Assembly: GCA_017744935.1 (NCBI GenBank)
Contig: JAGIAI010000019.1
Span: 1 to 64,000, forward strand
Source of the DNA: Variovorax sp.
Lineage (GTDB): Bacteria; Pseudomonadota; Gammaproteobacteria; Burkholderiales; Burkholderiaceae_C
Reading direction: 5' to 3'
DNA: 64,000 bases
The translations under genes were made by a program, and so were the position numbers. Within the stretch, counting starts at the first letter, position 1. Each line of letters starts with the position of its first letter. Of the stretch, positions 19,176-28,748 are shown piece after piece. The notes beneath the pieces are model-generated. The model did not search any database. It saw only the letters and a list, made by a program, of their open reading frames with translations, and was not told where the DNA came from.

Positions 19176-20012
19176 TCAGTCCGCCGCCGCAGCCGCCGTG
19201 TGCTGGTCCATGAACGCCTCGACCCGCCGCGCCGTTTGCGCCGCGCGGGTGAGCACGAAGAGGTGCCCGCAGTCGACCGTCTCCAGCGTGGCCTTGCGCA
19301 GCCCGGACGCGAGGATGCGGCCGTTGATCGGCGGCACGATCGGGTCGTCGTCGCCCATCAGCACCAGTGCCGGTGCCTCGACGCGATTCAGGCGTGGCCA
19401 GCTCGTCCAGCCGAAGGTGGCGAGCAACTGGTAGAGGTAGCCGTGGCGGCTCGGGCTGCGCATGGACTCGGCGTGCAGTTGCAGCAGTTCGGTTTCGAGG
19501 CGCAGTTCGCCGCCGTACAGGTCGCCGCCGATCTGCATCAGGTAGCCGGGGTCGGTGTAGCGCCGGGGGCTCAGCATCTTGAACAGCACGTTGAGCCGCC
19601 CGGGCACCATCACGATGCCCGCGCAGGTGGCCGCAAGCGTGAGGGTCTTGCAGCGGCGCGGATGGTTGATCGCGAATTCCTGTGCGATCGCACCGCCCCA
19701 GGAAACGCCGAAGATGTGCGCGTCCTTGACGTCGAGCCGCGCGAGCACGTCCGCGCCAAGTTGCGCGATGTCGCGCGGCCGGTAGGGCAGCAATGGCGCG
19801 GGCGATTCGCCGACACCCGGCGCGTCGAAGGTGACGACGCGCGTTCGGGTGAAGCGCGCCATGAAGGGCGCCATCGTTTCCACGCTGGCACCGATGCCGT
19901 TGAACAGCAGCAGCGTGCGTTCAGCCTGAGGCGCGCCACCGATCGCGACGCGCAGGCGCTGGGTTCCGACGCGGACCGGAAAGGTCTCCAGGGGCTTGCT
20001 CGCCCGGCTCAT
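19176..20012 (-). CDS. phaZ: Poly(3-hydroxyalkanoate) depolymerase-like alpha/beta hydrolase
   Basis: A 278-residue alpha/beta hydrolase resembling intracellular medium-chain-length PHA depolymerases. The nucleophile elbow is GVSWGG (Ser104), and the acid is in LMGDDDPIVPP, a pattern shared with PhaZ. The His is in VDCGHLFVLTRA. ILFNGIGA-like LLLFNGIGAS near the N-terminus holds the oxyanion region. Its ATG overlaps the phaC stop by 4 bases (ATGA), which strongly supports a role with the polymer synthase. A generic esterase role remains possible. Confidence 0.82.
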   Translation of the reverse strand: MSRASKPLETFPVRVGTQRLRVAIGGAPQAERTLLLFNGIGASVETMAPFMARFTRTRVVTFDAPGVGESPAPLLPYRPRDIAQLGADVLARLDVKDAHIFGVSWGGAIAQEFAINHPRRCKTLTLAATCAGIVMVPGRLNVLFKMLSPRRYTDPGYLMQIGGDLYGGELRLETELLQLHAESMRSPSRHGYLYQLLATFGWTSWPRLNRVEAPALVLMGDDDPIVPPINGRILASGLRKATLETVDCGHLFVLTRAAQTARRVEAFMDQHTAAAAAD

Positions 20013-21679
20013 TCAGCCGCCGCCGTTTCGCCATCCGCGAGCACGTAGGTGCCCGGCGCATCGCACAGCGGCGGATGCTCGCGGGAGCCTTCGCGTGCGG
20101 GCGCACGTCGTTGCGCGTCCGAGCGTTCGGCAAGCCACGTCGAGAGATGTGGCCACCAGCTGCCATCATTGGTCCTCGCACCGGCCTCGAAGCTTTGCGG
20201 CGAATCGTGTGCGCCGGCGTTGGTCATGAACGACGCCTTCTTGCCGCCCGGCGGCGTGACGATCGACTGCACATGCCCGCTCGAAGTCAGCACGAATTCG
20301 CTTTCACCGCCAAGCAGGTTGCGCGTCTGGTAGCAGCCGTCCCACGGCGTGATGTGGTCGGTGCGGCCGGCGACGATGTAGCTGTCGCAAGCGACATTCG
20401 AGAGCGACAGGGGCAACTCGCCGATCGACAGGCCCCCTTGGTGCGCGAGCGCATTGGTCTCCAGCAGTGCGATGAAGTCGGCATGCAGCCGCGCGGGCAG
20501 GCGCGTGGTGTCGGAGTTCCAATAGAGGATGTCGAAGGTCGGCGGCTTCTCGCCCATGAGGTAGTTGTTGACCCAGTAGTTCCACACGAGCTCGTTCGGC
20601 CGCAGCCAGGCGAAGACCTTCGCGAGGTCCTTGCCTTGCAGCACGCCGGCGTTGCCGCTCGCGGTGCGCGCGAGGTCGAGCGTCTCCAGGTGTGCAAAGA
20701 GGCCCATCGAGCTGTCGGCGATGCTGCCGATGTCGAGCAGCGAGACGAGCAGGGTCAGGCTGCGCGCCCAGTCGCTTCCCTTGGCCTGCAGGTAGGCCAG
20801 CAGTGCCGCCGAGGTGATGCCACCGGAGCAGGCGCCGAGCACATGCATCTGCGGCGAGCGCGAGATCTCGCGGACTGTCTGCATCGCTTCTTCGAGCGCG
20901 AGCACGTAGTCCTGCAGGCCCCACTCCGACTGGTCCGAGCCGGGATCGAACCAGCTCACGACAAACACCTGGAAGCCCTGCTGAACGAGGTACTCGATCA
21001 GGCTGCGGCCGGGCGCGAGGTCCCAGATGTAGTACTTGTTGATCTGCGGCGGCACGATGAAAAGTGGCGTGCCGTGCACCGTCTTCGTCTGGGCCTTGTA
21101 TTCGATCAGCTCCAGCATCTCATGGCGATGCACGACCGCGCCGGGCGTGACCGCGAGGTTGCGGCCGACGCCGAACTGTGATGCGTCGACCATCGACGGC
21201 AGGCCGCCGTTGTCGCGCCAGTCGGCCGCAAGTTGCCTTGTGCCTTCGAGGAGGTTTCGGCCGCCCGTTTCGAGCGTGCGGCGGATCGCGGCGGGGTTGC
21301 CTGCGAGCGTGTTGGTCGGCGCGAGCGTGTCGGCGAGCATGCCGAGCGCCATGTGTGCACGTGCCTCGTCGCGCGGCGAAAGATCGAGCTCGCCGGCCAG
21401 CCGGTGCGCTTCCCTGGCGAGCGCGAGGTGGCTCTGCATGAGTGCGCGGTACACAGGGTTGCGCGTCCACGTCGGGTCGTCGAAGCGACGATCACCTGCG
21501 GCGGGCTCGATCTTCGAGAAGCCGGTGGTGGCCTTCAGCACGGCTGTGCCGGACCGCTGCAGGCTGCGCATCGTTTCGAAGGGCCGACGGCAGACCGCCG
21601 CCGCCATCGAGATGAACGAATCGCTGAGCCGGGAGCCGTTGCGGTCGAGATCGGGTCGGATACGGACGCCCTTGCTCAT
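20009..21679 (-). CDS. phaC: Poly(hydroxyalkanoate) synthase, class II-like
   Basis: A 556-residue PHA synthase, which polymerises 3-hydroxyacyl-CoA into polyester granules. The lipase-like box is GACSGG with Cys284 as nucleophile. RPNELVWNYWVNNYLMGE is a class II-type signature. The catalytic Asp is in GRTDHITPW and the His in SSGHVQSIVTPPG. The N-terminal domain (about 1-200) includes FDDPTWTRNPVYR. The tail after residue 520 is low complexity. It is sandwiched by 4-base overlaps with the MaoC gene before and phaZ after, so hydration, polymerisation and depolymerisation are co-expressed. Confidence 0.92.
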   Translation of the reverse strand: MSKGVRIRPDLDRNGSRLSDSFISMAAAVCRRPFETMRSLQRSGTAVLKATTGFSKIEPAAGDRRFDDPTWTRNPVYRALMQSHLALAREAHRLAGELDLSPRDEARAHMALGMLADTLAPTNTLAGNPAAIRRTLETGGRNLLEGTRQLAADWRDNGGLPSMVDASQFGVGRNLAVTPGAVVHRHEMLELIEYKAQTKTVHGTPLFIVPPQINKYYIWDLAPGRSLIEYLVQQGFQVFVVSWFDPGSDQSEWGLQDYVLALEEAMQTVREISRSPQMHVLGACSGGITSAALLAYLQAKGSDWARSLTLLVSLLDIGSIADSSMGLFAHLETLDLARTASGNAGVLQGKDLAKVFAWLRPNELVWNYWVNNYLMGEKPPTFDILYWNSDTTRLPARLHADFIALLETNALAHQGGLSIGELPLSLSNVACDSYIVAGRTDHITPWDGCYQTRNLLGGESEFVLTSSGHVQSIVTPPGGKKASFMTNAGAHDSPQSFEAGARTNDGSWWPHLSTWLAERSDAQRRAPAREGSREHPPLCDAPGTYVLADGETAAAE

Positions 21680-22146
21680 GACATCACCATCGCGAGAGAT
21701 TCAGCCACCATCACCGGACGCCAGGAATCGCCGCTGGCATAGGCCGTGTTCTTGCAGCGCATGAGCCATTGGCCGGGCTGCTTCTCGTTGGCCTCGACCA
21801 GTTCGATGTGAAGGCGGACGTAGCTGCCGCTCGGCACCGGCGAAAGAAAGCGCACGCGGTCGAAGCCGTAGTTCAGCACGCCCTTGGCGTCGGCGGGATA
21901 CACGCCGAGCTCGAAATGCGCGGACGGGACCAGCGAGAGGACCATCAGCCCGTGCGCGATGGTCTGGCCGAAAGGGCTTTCCGCGCGTGCGCGTTCGGCG
22001 TCGACATGAATCCACTGCTCGTCGCCTGTGCATGCGGCGAAGCGGTCGATGCGGCGCTGGTCGAGCAGTGTCGGGGACGATGCGCCGAAGTCGTGGCCGA
22101 CGTGGTCCTTCAGCGTGGCCATGTTGTAGTTCTTGAGGGAAGTCAT
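21676..22146 (-). CDS. MaoC-like (R)-specific enoyl-CoA hydratase
   Basis: A 156-residue single hot-dog protein of the MaoC/PhaJ type. The hydratase motif is FAACTGDEQWIHVD, with the Asp and His dyad, followed by IAHGLMVLSLVP. PhaJ-type enzymes turn trans-2-enoyl-CoA from beta-oxidation into (R)-3-hydroxyacyl-CoA for PhaC, and the ATGA overlap with phaC supports that role. A second Met at residue 9 (MATLKDHVG) is an equally plausible start. Confidence 0.87.
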   Translation of the reverse strand: MTSLKNYNMATLKDHVGHDFGASSPTLLDQRRIDRFAACTGDEQWIHVDAERARAESPFGQTIAHGLMVLSLVPSAHFELGVYPADAKGVLNYGFDRVRFLSPVPSGSYVRLHIELVEANEKQPGQWLMRCKNTAYASGDSWRPVMVAESLAMVMS

Positions 22147-22173
22147 TGTTCTTGGGTTCAGATCGGTGGGAAC

Positions 22174-24621
22174 TCAGGCCGCATTCGGTGCAGCGGCCGG
22201 CGTGGCGTCGGCCACGGGTTTGCTCGTGCGGGGACGCAGCAGGAAGTGCGACAGCGCCGGGATCAGCAGGACCGCCCCGACCATGTTCCAGATGAACATG
22301 AACGCGAGCAGGATGCCCATGTCGGCCTGGAACTTGATGGGCGAGAGCGCCCAGGTCAGCACGCCCGCGGCGAGCGTGACGCCGACCAGTGCGACCACCT
22401 TGCCGGTGAAGCGCAGCGCTCGTGCATAGGCTTCGGCGAGCGTCGCCCCCTGGCGCTGTTCAGCGAGCTGCACGCTGAGCAGGTACAGCGCGTAGTCCAC
22501 GCCAATGCCCACGCCGAGTGCGATCACGGGAAGGGTCGCGACCTTGACGCCGATGCCCAGGCACACCATGAGCGCTTCGCACAGCACCGAGGTGATGATG
22601 AGCGGCACGACGGCCACGACCACGGCGCGCCAGCTGCGGAAGGTGACGAAGCACAGCGCGATCACGGCGGCGTAGACCAGCACGAGCATCTCGTTCCATG
22701 CCTTGTGCACCACGATGTTGGTCGCGGCCTCGATGCCGGCGCCACCGGCGGCCAGCAGGAACTTGCGGTCTTCGTTGCTGTGTGTATCCGCGAAGGCGGC
22801 GCTGGCGGCGACCACGCGATCGAGCGTCTCGGCGCGGTGGTCGGAGAGATAGGCGATCACCGGCATCACCGAGCAGTCGGTGTTGAACAACTCGGGGTTG
22901 TTCACGCTCGCCTGCTGGGCGCCGTAGTTCAGCACGTCCTGGTTGCGCGCGATGGTGAGCCACTTGGGGCTGCCTTCGTTGCTGCCAGCGGTGATCTGCC
23001 GCACCGCGTTGGCGAGAGATACGGTGGTCTGCACGCCGGGAACCTGCTGCAGTGTCCAGGCAAGGCGATCGGCCTCGACCAGGGTGCCGTATTGCAGGCA
23101 GCCTTCCTTGGCGGTCTTCACGATCACCGCGAAGGTGTCGCTCGACAGAGAGTAGTTCGCCGTGATGTAGGCGTTGTCGCGGTTGTAGCGCGATTGCGGA
23201 CGCAACTCTGGAGCGCCTGGATCGAGGTCGCCGATCTTGAGATGCGTGCTGGCGGCGAAGCCGATGGCGAGCAGCGCGGCGGCCGCGCTGATTGTGCGTA
23301 CCGCCCACTTGCGCTCGGTGAAGTGGCCGAGCCATGCGTTCAGTCGCGATGAGCCTGCGTTGTTCTCGGCTCGCAGGCTGCGCGCCGCGGCTTTGGGGCT
23401 CACACCCACGTACGACAGCAGCACCGGCAGCAGGATCAGGTTGGTGAAGATCAGTACGCCCACGCCAATGCTCGCGGTGAGCGCGAGGTCCTTGATGACG
23501 GGGATGTCGATGACCATCAGCACGGCGAAGCCCACCACGTCGGCCACCAGAGCGGTAAGGCCCGCAAGGAAGAGGCGACGGAAAGTGAAGCGCGCAGCAA
23601 TCAGCTTGTGTTCGCCGCGCCCGATGTCCTGCATGATCCCGTTCATCTTCTGCGCGCCGTGCGACACGCCGATCGCGAAGACGAGGAACGGCACGAGGAT
23701 GGAATACGGGTCAAGCTCGAAGCCGAGCCCGGCCACCAGCCCGAGCTGCCACACCACCGCAATGAGCGAGCACGCGATCACGAGAGCCGTGCTGCGCAAG
23801 CAACGGGTGTAGAGAAAGATGATGGCCGCTGCGACCAGCGCCGCGATGGCGAAGTACAGCGCCACCTGGTGCAGTCCGTCGATGAGATCGCCGACGAGCT
23901 TGGCGAAGCCGACCGTGTGCACGCGGATGCCGGTCGCCTTGCCGCTGGCGTCCTGTTCGTAGCTCGCGGCCAGCTTGTCCAGCGTGTGCGAGAGCGCGCG
24001 GTAGTCGATGCGCTGGCCGGTGGTCGGGTCCTTGTCGAGCAGGGGCACGATGATCATGCTCGACTTGAAGTCGTTGCCGACCAGGCTGCCACCGAGACCC
24101 GCACGTGCGATGTTGGCGCGAAGCTGTTCGGTGGCGCGCGGTGTGCCGTCGTAGTTGTCGGGCATCACCGGGCCGCCACGGAAGCCTTCCTCAGTTACTT
24201 CCGTCCAGCGCACGCCGGGCGCCCAGAGCGACTTCATCCAGGCGCGGTCGACGCCGGGCGTCAGGAAGAGTTCGTCCTGCAGACGCTTCAGCGCGTCGAG
24301 GTACTTGGGCTGATAGATGTCGCCCTCGGTGTTCTCGACCACGATGCGCAGCGAGTTGCCGAGGCCGCGCAGGTCGGCGCGGTGCTCCAGGTAGTTCTGG
24401 ATGTAGGGGTGGCTGCGCGGAATCATCTTCTCGAAGCTGGCGTTCAGGCCCAACTTCGACCAGGCCAGGAAGCCCAGTGCGATCGTGATCAACGCGCAGG
24501 CGATGACGATCGCGAGCCGGTTGTTGAATACAAGCCGCTCCAGGCGTGGGCCGGAGCGCATGTCGAAGGATTCGAGCGAAATCGGCGCGGCGTCCTGCGC
24601 GCGCGTAGCAGGGGTGTGCAT
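22174..24621 (-). CDS. RND superfamily (MMPL-like) transporter
   Basis: An 815-residue protein with two repeats, each a first helix followed by a large exported loop and a five-helix bundle, as in the RND/MMPL/HpnN group. Clear helices include AIVIACALITIALGFLAW, ALYFAIAALVAAAIIFLYT and VLVYAAVIALCFVTF. The membrane bundles contain FAIGVSHGAQKMNG and VIALGVGIGVDYALYLLS, the latter with the conserved GxxxD. This subfamily is regularly found with DUF1302, DUF1329 and YCF48 proteins, as here. It probably moves a hydrophobic compound across the inner membrane or periplasm. It starts 26 bases after the YCF48 gene and ends 27 bases before the MaoC gene. Confidence 0.87.
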   Translation of the reverse strand: MHTPATRAQDAAPISLESFDMRSGPRLERLVFNNRLAIVIACALITIALGFLAWSKLGLNASFEKMIPRSHPYIQNYLEHRADLRGLGNSLRIVVENTEGDIYQPKYLDALKRLQDELFLTPGVDRAWMKSLWAPGVRWTEVTEEGFRGGPVMPDNYDGTPRATEQLRANIARAGLGGSLVGNDFKSSMIIVPLLDKDPTTGQRIDYRALSHTLDKLAASYEQDASGKATGIRVHTVGFAKLVGDLIDGLHQVALYFAIAALVAAAIIFLYTRCLRSTALVIACSLIAVVWQLGLVAGLGFELDPYSILVPFLVFAIGVSHGAQKMNGIMQDIGRGEHKLIAARFTFRRLFLAGLTALVADVVGFAVLMVIDIPVIKDLALTASIGVGVLIFTNLILLPVLLSYVGVSPKAAARSLRAENNAGSSRLNAWLGHFTERKWAVRTISAAAALLAIGFAASTHLKIGDLDPGAPELRPQSRYNRDNAYITANYSLSSDTFAVIVKTAKEGCLQYGTLVEADRLAWTLQQVPGVQTTVSLANAVRQITAGSNEGSPKWLTIARNQDVLNYGAQQASVNNPELFNTDCSVMPVIAYLSDHRAETLDRVVAASAAFADTHSNEDRKFLLAAGGAGIEAATNIVVHKAWNEMLVLVYAAVIALCFVTFRSWRAVVVAVVPLIITSVLCEALMVCLGIGVKVATLPVIALGVGIGVDYALYLLSVQLAEQRQGATLAEAYARALRFTGKVVALVGVTLAAGVLTWALSPIKFQADMGILLAFMFIWNMVGAVLLIPALSHFLLRPRTSKPVADATPAAAPNAA

Positions 24622-24647
24622 GTAAGTTCTCCGGCTGCCCCGGAGGG

Positions 24648-25643
24648 TCAGGGCAGCGTCAGTGCCTGGGTTCCGCGCGGTCCGGCGACAACCAGGCTTC
24701 CATTGGCCGCGACGGTGACGGCGGCCGCGGGGAGAGTGCCGGCAACCGGCACTGGCTTGAAGCTCGCGCCGTCATCGCGGCTCGCGAGGATGTGGCCGGC
24801 CTGGCTCACGATGACGAGGCGGCCGTCGCTGTCGCGCGTGCTCGCCGTCAGGCCGACCTGCAGGCCCGTCGGGACCTGCTGCCATTGACGTCCGCCGTCG
24901 GTGCTGCGCAGCACGGTGCCGCGCAGGCCGTGGGCGATCACGGTTTGTCCGCTGCCGGTCACGCCGAAGAGCGTGCCCTTGTAGGGAAGCTCCAGTGCGC
25001 GGAACTGCGTGTCGCCCTGTGCGAGCTTGAGCAGCAGCCCTTGCTCGCCGGCGATATAGATGTCGGAACCGATGCCGCGCACCGCATAGAGGTGCTGGGC
25101 CTTGGGGTTGTCGACCGCTTGCTCCATCGATTCCCAGGTTACGCCGCCGTTGGCAGTGCGGAACACGAGGCCGAAGGCCCCGACCACATAGCCGTTGTTC
25201 GCGTCGCGGAACCACACATCGAGGAACGGGTTCTCCGCGCCTTTGTCGCCCAGACGGCGGCCATCGAGCTGGGTGGTCCAGCTCTGGCCGCCGTCCTTCG
25301 TGCGCAGCACGACGCCGTCGTGGCCCACGGCCCAGCCGTCGGTGGCGGTCGGGAAGCTCACGGCCACGAGGTCGGAGCTCACCGGCACTTCGGCCTGACG
25401 CCAGCTCTTGCCGGCGTCATCGGAGTAGACGATGTGGCCGCGCTGGCCGACCGCGACGATGCGGTCCCCGGCACGCGCCAGCCCGTTGAGCAGGGCGTGA
25501 GAGGCCAGTGCACTGCGGGCGGCCGGCGTGTCGAGCACGTCGCGCCAGCCTTTGTCGGCTGCCGCCTGCGCTCCCCACGCGGCGGCGCATGCGAGGGCCA
25601 AGGCGGCAACCTGGGCGGCTCTTTTCGCGCGCTTTGTGTTCAT
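24648..25643 (-). CDS. YCF48-like beta-propeller protein, exported
   Basis: A 331-residue protein with a signal peptide (LALACAAAWGAQA) followed by repeated BNR/YCF48 units, seen as SDDAGKSWRQ, TKDGGQSWTT, TANGGVTWES and STDGGRQWQQ, each with the Asp-x-Gly-x-x-W signature of a propeller blade. Plant and cyanobacterial Ycf48 helps assemble photosystem II. In heterotrophs the homologue occurs with DUF1302/DUF1329/RND genes and is probably a periplasmic partner of the transporter. The ATG at 25643 has GGGGAG 8 bases upstream; an upstream in-frame ATG at 25676 is less likely. Confidence 0.85.
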   Translation of the reverse strand: MNTKRAKRAAQVAALALACAAAWGAQAAADKGWRDVLDTPAARSALASHALLNGLARAGDRIVAVGQRGHIVYSDDAGKSWRQAEVPVSSDLVAVSFPTATDGWAVGHDGVVLRTKDGGQSWTTQLDGRRLGDKGAENPFLDVWFRDANNGYVVGAFGLVFRTANGGVTWESMEQAVDNPKAQHLYAVRGIGSDIYIAGEQGLLLKLAQGDTQFRALELPYKGTLFGVTGSGQTVIAHGLRGTVLRSTDGGRQWQQVPTGLQVGLTASTRDSDGRLVIVSQAGHILASRDDGASFKPVPVAGTLPAAAVTVAANGSLVVAGPRGTQALTLP

Positions 25644-25659
25644 GTGCAGGCTCCCCGCT

Positions 25660-27015
25660 TCAGCGAATACCGGCACCGGCCAGTGAGTCGGCTGTCCACT
25701 CGCGGTCTGTCAGCGGCTTCGTCTGGCGCATGCCGCCCGTCTCGGCGATGTAGCCGGTCAGCGAGTAGACGCGCGAGACGAAGTCGTAGTGGCCGAACAT
25801 GTCGGTGTACGGAGCCGGCAGGTCGTAGCTCGGCGCCATGTAGGCAAAGCCGGCGCGGTAGAGCTGGCCGCGTGCGTCGTAGTTGTCAGACGCCAGCGCC
25901 GCCCACGAGTCCTCGTCGAGGTAGAAGGTGCGCTTGCCGTAGACGTGGCGCTTGCCTTCACGCAGCGTGGCTTCGACCACCCACACACGGTGCAGCTCCC
26001 AGCGGATCGCATCGGGGTTCAGGTGATTGGGCTTGAGCAGGTCGTCCTGCTTGGTCCCGTAGACCGCAGCGTAGTCGTTGTAGGGAACGATCATTTCCTT
26101 CTTGCCGACGAGCTTGAAGTCGAAGCGGTCCATCGAGCCGTTGAAGATGAAGGTGTCGTCGAACGTCGTCGCACCGGCGGTGCCGGGGTTGGGCGTGTCG
26201 AACGACAGGTCGGGCGCGACCTTCACGCGGCGCTGGCCGGGCAGGTAGCTCCAGGCACGGCGGTCCTTGTTGCCGATGTCCAGCGGGTCCACGATCATCA
26301 GCGCTTCGCCTGCACGGCGTGCGGGGCCGGTGTAGGTCAGCTTGATGCGCCAGTAGGTGTCCGCGTCCGTCTTGGCGGTGTCCCAGAAGGGGAAGTCCTG
26401 CACGCTCACGCCTTCGGTGGCGAGCGCCGGGCGGCCGCTGGCGTCGACGTTGATGTTGCGGTACTTGGCTTCATACGACTGGCCGTTGAAGCGCACGAGG
26501 TGGTTCCACATCGCCTCGTAGCCCGTCTTCGGGATCGGGAAAGGGAAGCCCGCATGCACGCCTTCGATCGAGCGGCCGTCGTTCACGGTCTTGGCGTTGA
26601 CTGCGCTCTTCGCGGTGTTGTCGATCACGAACTTCGGAAAGGCGACGGTGCGGTGCGTCGGATAGACGTCGACGCGGAACGTCGGATAGGTCTTCAGCAA
26701 CGTCTTCGTGCCTTCGGTCAGCTTGTCGGCGTATTCGCCCATGTTCTTGGCGTCGATGACAAGGCGCGGCTTCTCGCTCGCGAACGGATCCGGGCGAATG
26801 CCGTCGCCGGCCTTGAACTCGGCCGGAGCCTTGGTCAGTCCGCCGGCGTAGGCGGGGATGGTGCCGTCCTTGTTGCCGGCCTTCTCGGCGCCGACTGGGG
26901 TCAGCGTGGTGCCGAGCGCCTTGGCCTCGTCGGCGCTCACTGCGGCATGCGCGAGGATGCCGGCCTGCGCCGCGACGAATCCGGCGATGACGACGCGTTT
27001 GAGTGTGAACTTCAT
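25660..27015 (-). CDS. DUF1329 outer-membrane-associated protein
   Basis: A 451-residue protein with a signal peptide (VVIAGFVAAQAGILAHA) and the DUF1329 body: LTPVGAEKAGNKDGTIPAYAGG near the N-terminus, RAWSYLPGQRRVKVAPD in the middle and HRVWVVEATLREGKRHVYGKRTFYLDED later. DUF1329 proteins resemble the LolA/LolB lipoprotein-carrier fold and accompany DUF1302 proteins in hydrophobic substrate use. AAGGAGACAAG precedes the ATG. It lies 35 bases after the DUF1302 gene and 16 bases before the YCF48 gene. Confidence 0.87.
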   Translation of the reverse strand: MKFTLKRVVIAGFVAAQAGILAHAAVSADEAKALGTTLTPVGAEKAGNKDGTIPAYAGGLTKAPAEFKAGDGIRPDPFASEKPRLVIDAKNMGEYADKLTEGTKTLLKTYPTFRVDVYPTHRTVAFPKFVIDNTAKSAVNAKTVNDGRSIEGVHAGFPFPIPKTGYEAMWNHLVRFNGQSYEAKYRNINVDASGRPALATEGVSVQDFPFWDTAKTDADTYWRIKLTYTGPARRAGEALMIVDPLDIGNKDRRAWSYLPGQRRVKVAPDLSFDTPNPGTAGATTFDDTFIFNGSMDRFDFKLVGKKEMIVPYNDYAAVYGTKQDDLLKPNHLNPDAIRWELHRVWVVEATLREGKRHVYGKRTFYLDEDSWAALASDNYDARGQLYRAGFAYMAPSYDLPAPYTDMFGHYDFVSRVYSLTGYIAETGGMRQTKPLTDREWTADSLAGAGIR

Positions 27016-27050
27016 GTCTTGTCTCCTTGGGGTGGGCTCTAGAGAAGGCT

Positions 27051-28748
27051 CTAGAAGGTGGTCTTGAAAGTCAGGCTCACGAAGCCGCGGTCCTTCAGCA
27101 GCGTGGTGAACCCGTTCTGGCTGGTCACCGCGAAGCCGTTGGTGCTGCGGTACTGGCCGAGGTAGTCGATGTATTTCAGGTCGAAGCGGTACTTCTGGCG
27201 GACATCGACTCCCAGGCCAACGCTGTAGTTGCCGTTGCCCTGATTGCCGCCGAAGACCGTGGGAGCGTTGCCTTTGAGGCCCACTGCATAAGTGATGGGC
27301 GCGTAGAGGTCGATGCCGGGCCACACCTGGAACCAGGTGGGCGTGAACGACATGCCGCTGCCGAAGTAGTTCTTGGTCGTGCAGCCGTCCCATTTGTCCT
27401 TGCCGGCGCAGGCTGCGAAGCCTTCGGCATAGAAGAGGTTGGCGCCGCTGGTCACCTTGGCCCATTGCGCCCAGGTCAATTCGACGGCCCAGGTCGCGGT
27501 GTCGAAGAGCGGCGTCTTCGGGATCACGCCGACGGCGTTGATGAGGCCGTGGTACGTGTCGCCGCGCGGACCCTTGGTGTCGCCGGGCGCCGGCAGGCCG
27601 GGGGCGATGCCGAGCACGGTGCTATTCAGCGGCGTGTTGTGGCGATACGAGAGTTCGCTGCCGAAACTGATGCCGCCGATGTTCTTGGCGAGGCTCACGC
27701 CGTACATGTCGATGTTGTCGGCGTAGATCAGGTTGTAGCGGCTGATGTTGCGACCGACCTGCGTGAGGAAGGTTTGCGGCAGCTTGTCCGCGAAGTTCCG
27801 CCAGTAGAAGCCCATCGTGCCGTCGAGCCATTCGGGGCTCCAGCGCGCGGCCAGGCCGCCTTCGCCGCGCTGCTTGGGCTCCGATGGATTCCCGCGCTGG
27901 GCGAAGCCGAGCTGGTTCGAGATGAACTGGCGGTCCGGGCCGTTGAAGGCGAAGTCCACCGGGCCGAGATAGGTGCCGCCTTCGGGGTAGCGGAAGGAAT
28001 CCCACTCCAGCATGTACTGGCCGGCGATCGAGAGGTCCTGCGTGACCTGCGCCTGCGCCGAGAGCTGGTTCAGCGGACGGAAGAGTTCCTTGGCTTCCAC
28101 GCCCGGGGTCGCGAAGCCCTTCTGCAGATCGAGCGGGTTCTGCGCATAGGCAATGCCATTCAGGTTGCCGCCCAGGAACAGCGATTCGCCCCAGTAGATC
28201 GAATGGCGGCCCAGCTTGGCGTTGACCGGCACGCTGCCGATATCGGCGCCACCGAACACGAAGGCATCGAGCCATTCGCCCGAAGGCCCGCGGTAGTAGC
28301 GGTTGATGTAGTCGCTGTATTGGTGGTTGACGTAGCTGGGAATCTGGCTCAGCGGCGGGTACGGATTGGAGCGGCTGTTCGCGCTGTAGGCGCCGTCGGC
28401 CCAACCGGCCGCGCTCACACGTGCGCCGAAGCGCTTCTGGTAGGTGATGTCCAACTCGCTCAGCAGGTCCAGGCGGCTGGCCACCGTCTGGCCGCGATCG
28501 AAGCTGTAGGTGCCTTCGTCGGAGACCGCGGAATTGCCGATCTTCGGATCGCGCCCCTCGACCCGGTTCGCGTAGTTGTAGCGGACCGTGTTGTCCCAGC
28601 GGACCTCGACGTCGGGGTTGCCCGTGTCGATCTCGAACGCCCGCGCGTTCGACGACAGTGTGGCGAGCAGCGCTGCGAACGCGGTCGCGGCGAGCCGGAA
28701 GGACGGACGGGCTGCGAACGAAGCGGCCTGGGTGTTGAGCTGAAGCAC
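27051..28748 (-). CDS. DUF1302 outer-membrane protein, probable beta-barrel channel
   Basis: A 565-residue exported protein with signal peptide FRLAATAFAALLATLSSNARA, then aromatic-rich alternating strands (VEVRWDNTVRYNYANRV, RHSIYWGESLFLGGNLNGI) ending in a C-terminal Phe (FVSLTFKTTF), the usual sign of a Bam-inserted barrel. It starts at GTG with AGGAGACTC just upstream. It is the first gene of a seven-gene operon that runs to phaZ. A role in passage of hydrophobic substrate or export of product through the outer membrane is inferred from family context. Confidence 0.87.
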   Translation of the reverse strand: MLQLNTQAASFAARPSFRLAATAFAALLATLSSNARAFEIDTGNPDVEVRWDNTVRYNYANRVEGRDPKIGNSAVSDEGTYSFDRGQTVASRLDLLSELDITYQKRFGARVSAAGWADGAYSANSRSNPYPPLSQIPSYVNHQYSDYINRYYRGPSGEWLDAFVFGGADIGSVPVNAKLGRHSIYWGESLFLGGNLNGIAYAQNPLDLQKGFATPGVEAKELFRPLNQLSAQAQVTQDLSIAGQYMLEWDSFRYPEGGTYLGPVDFAFNGPDRQFISNQLGFAQRGNPSEPKQRGEGGLAARWSPEWLDGTMGFYWRNFADKLPQTFLTQVGRNISRYNLIYADNIDMYGVSLAKNIGGISFGSELSYRHNTPLNSTVLGIAPGLPAPGDTKGPRGDTYHGLINAVGVIPKTPLFDTATWAVELTWAQWAKVTSGANLFYAEGFAACAGKDKWDGCTTKNYFGSGMSFTPTWFQVWPGIDLYAPITYAVGLKGNAPTVFGGNQGNGNYSVGLGVDVRQKYRFDLKYIDYLGQYRSTNGFAVTSQNGFTTLLKDRGFVSLTFKTTF

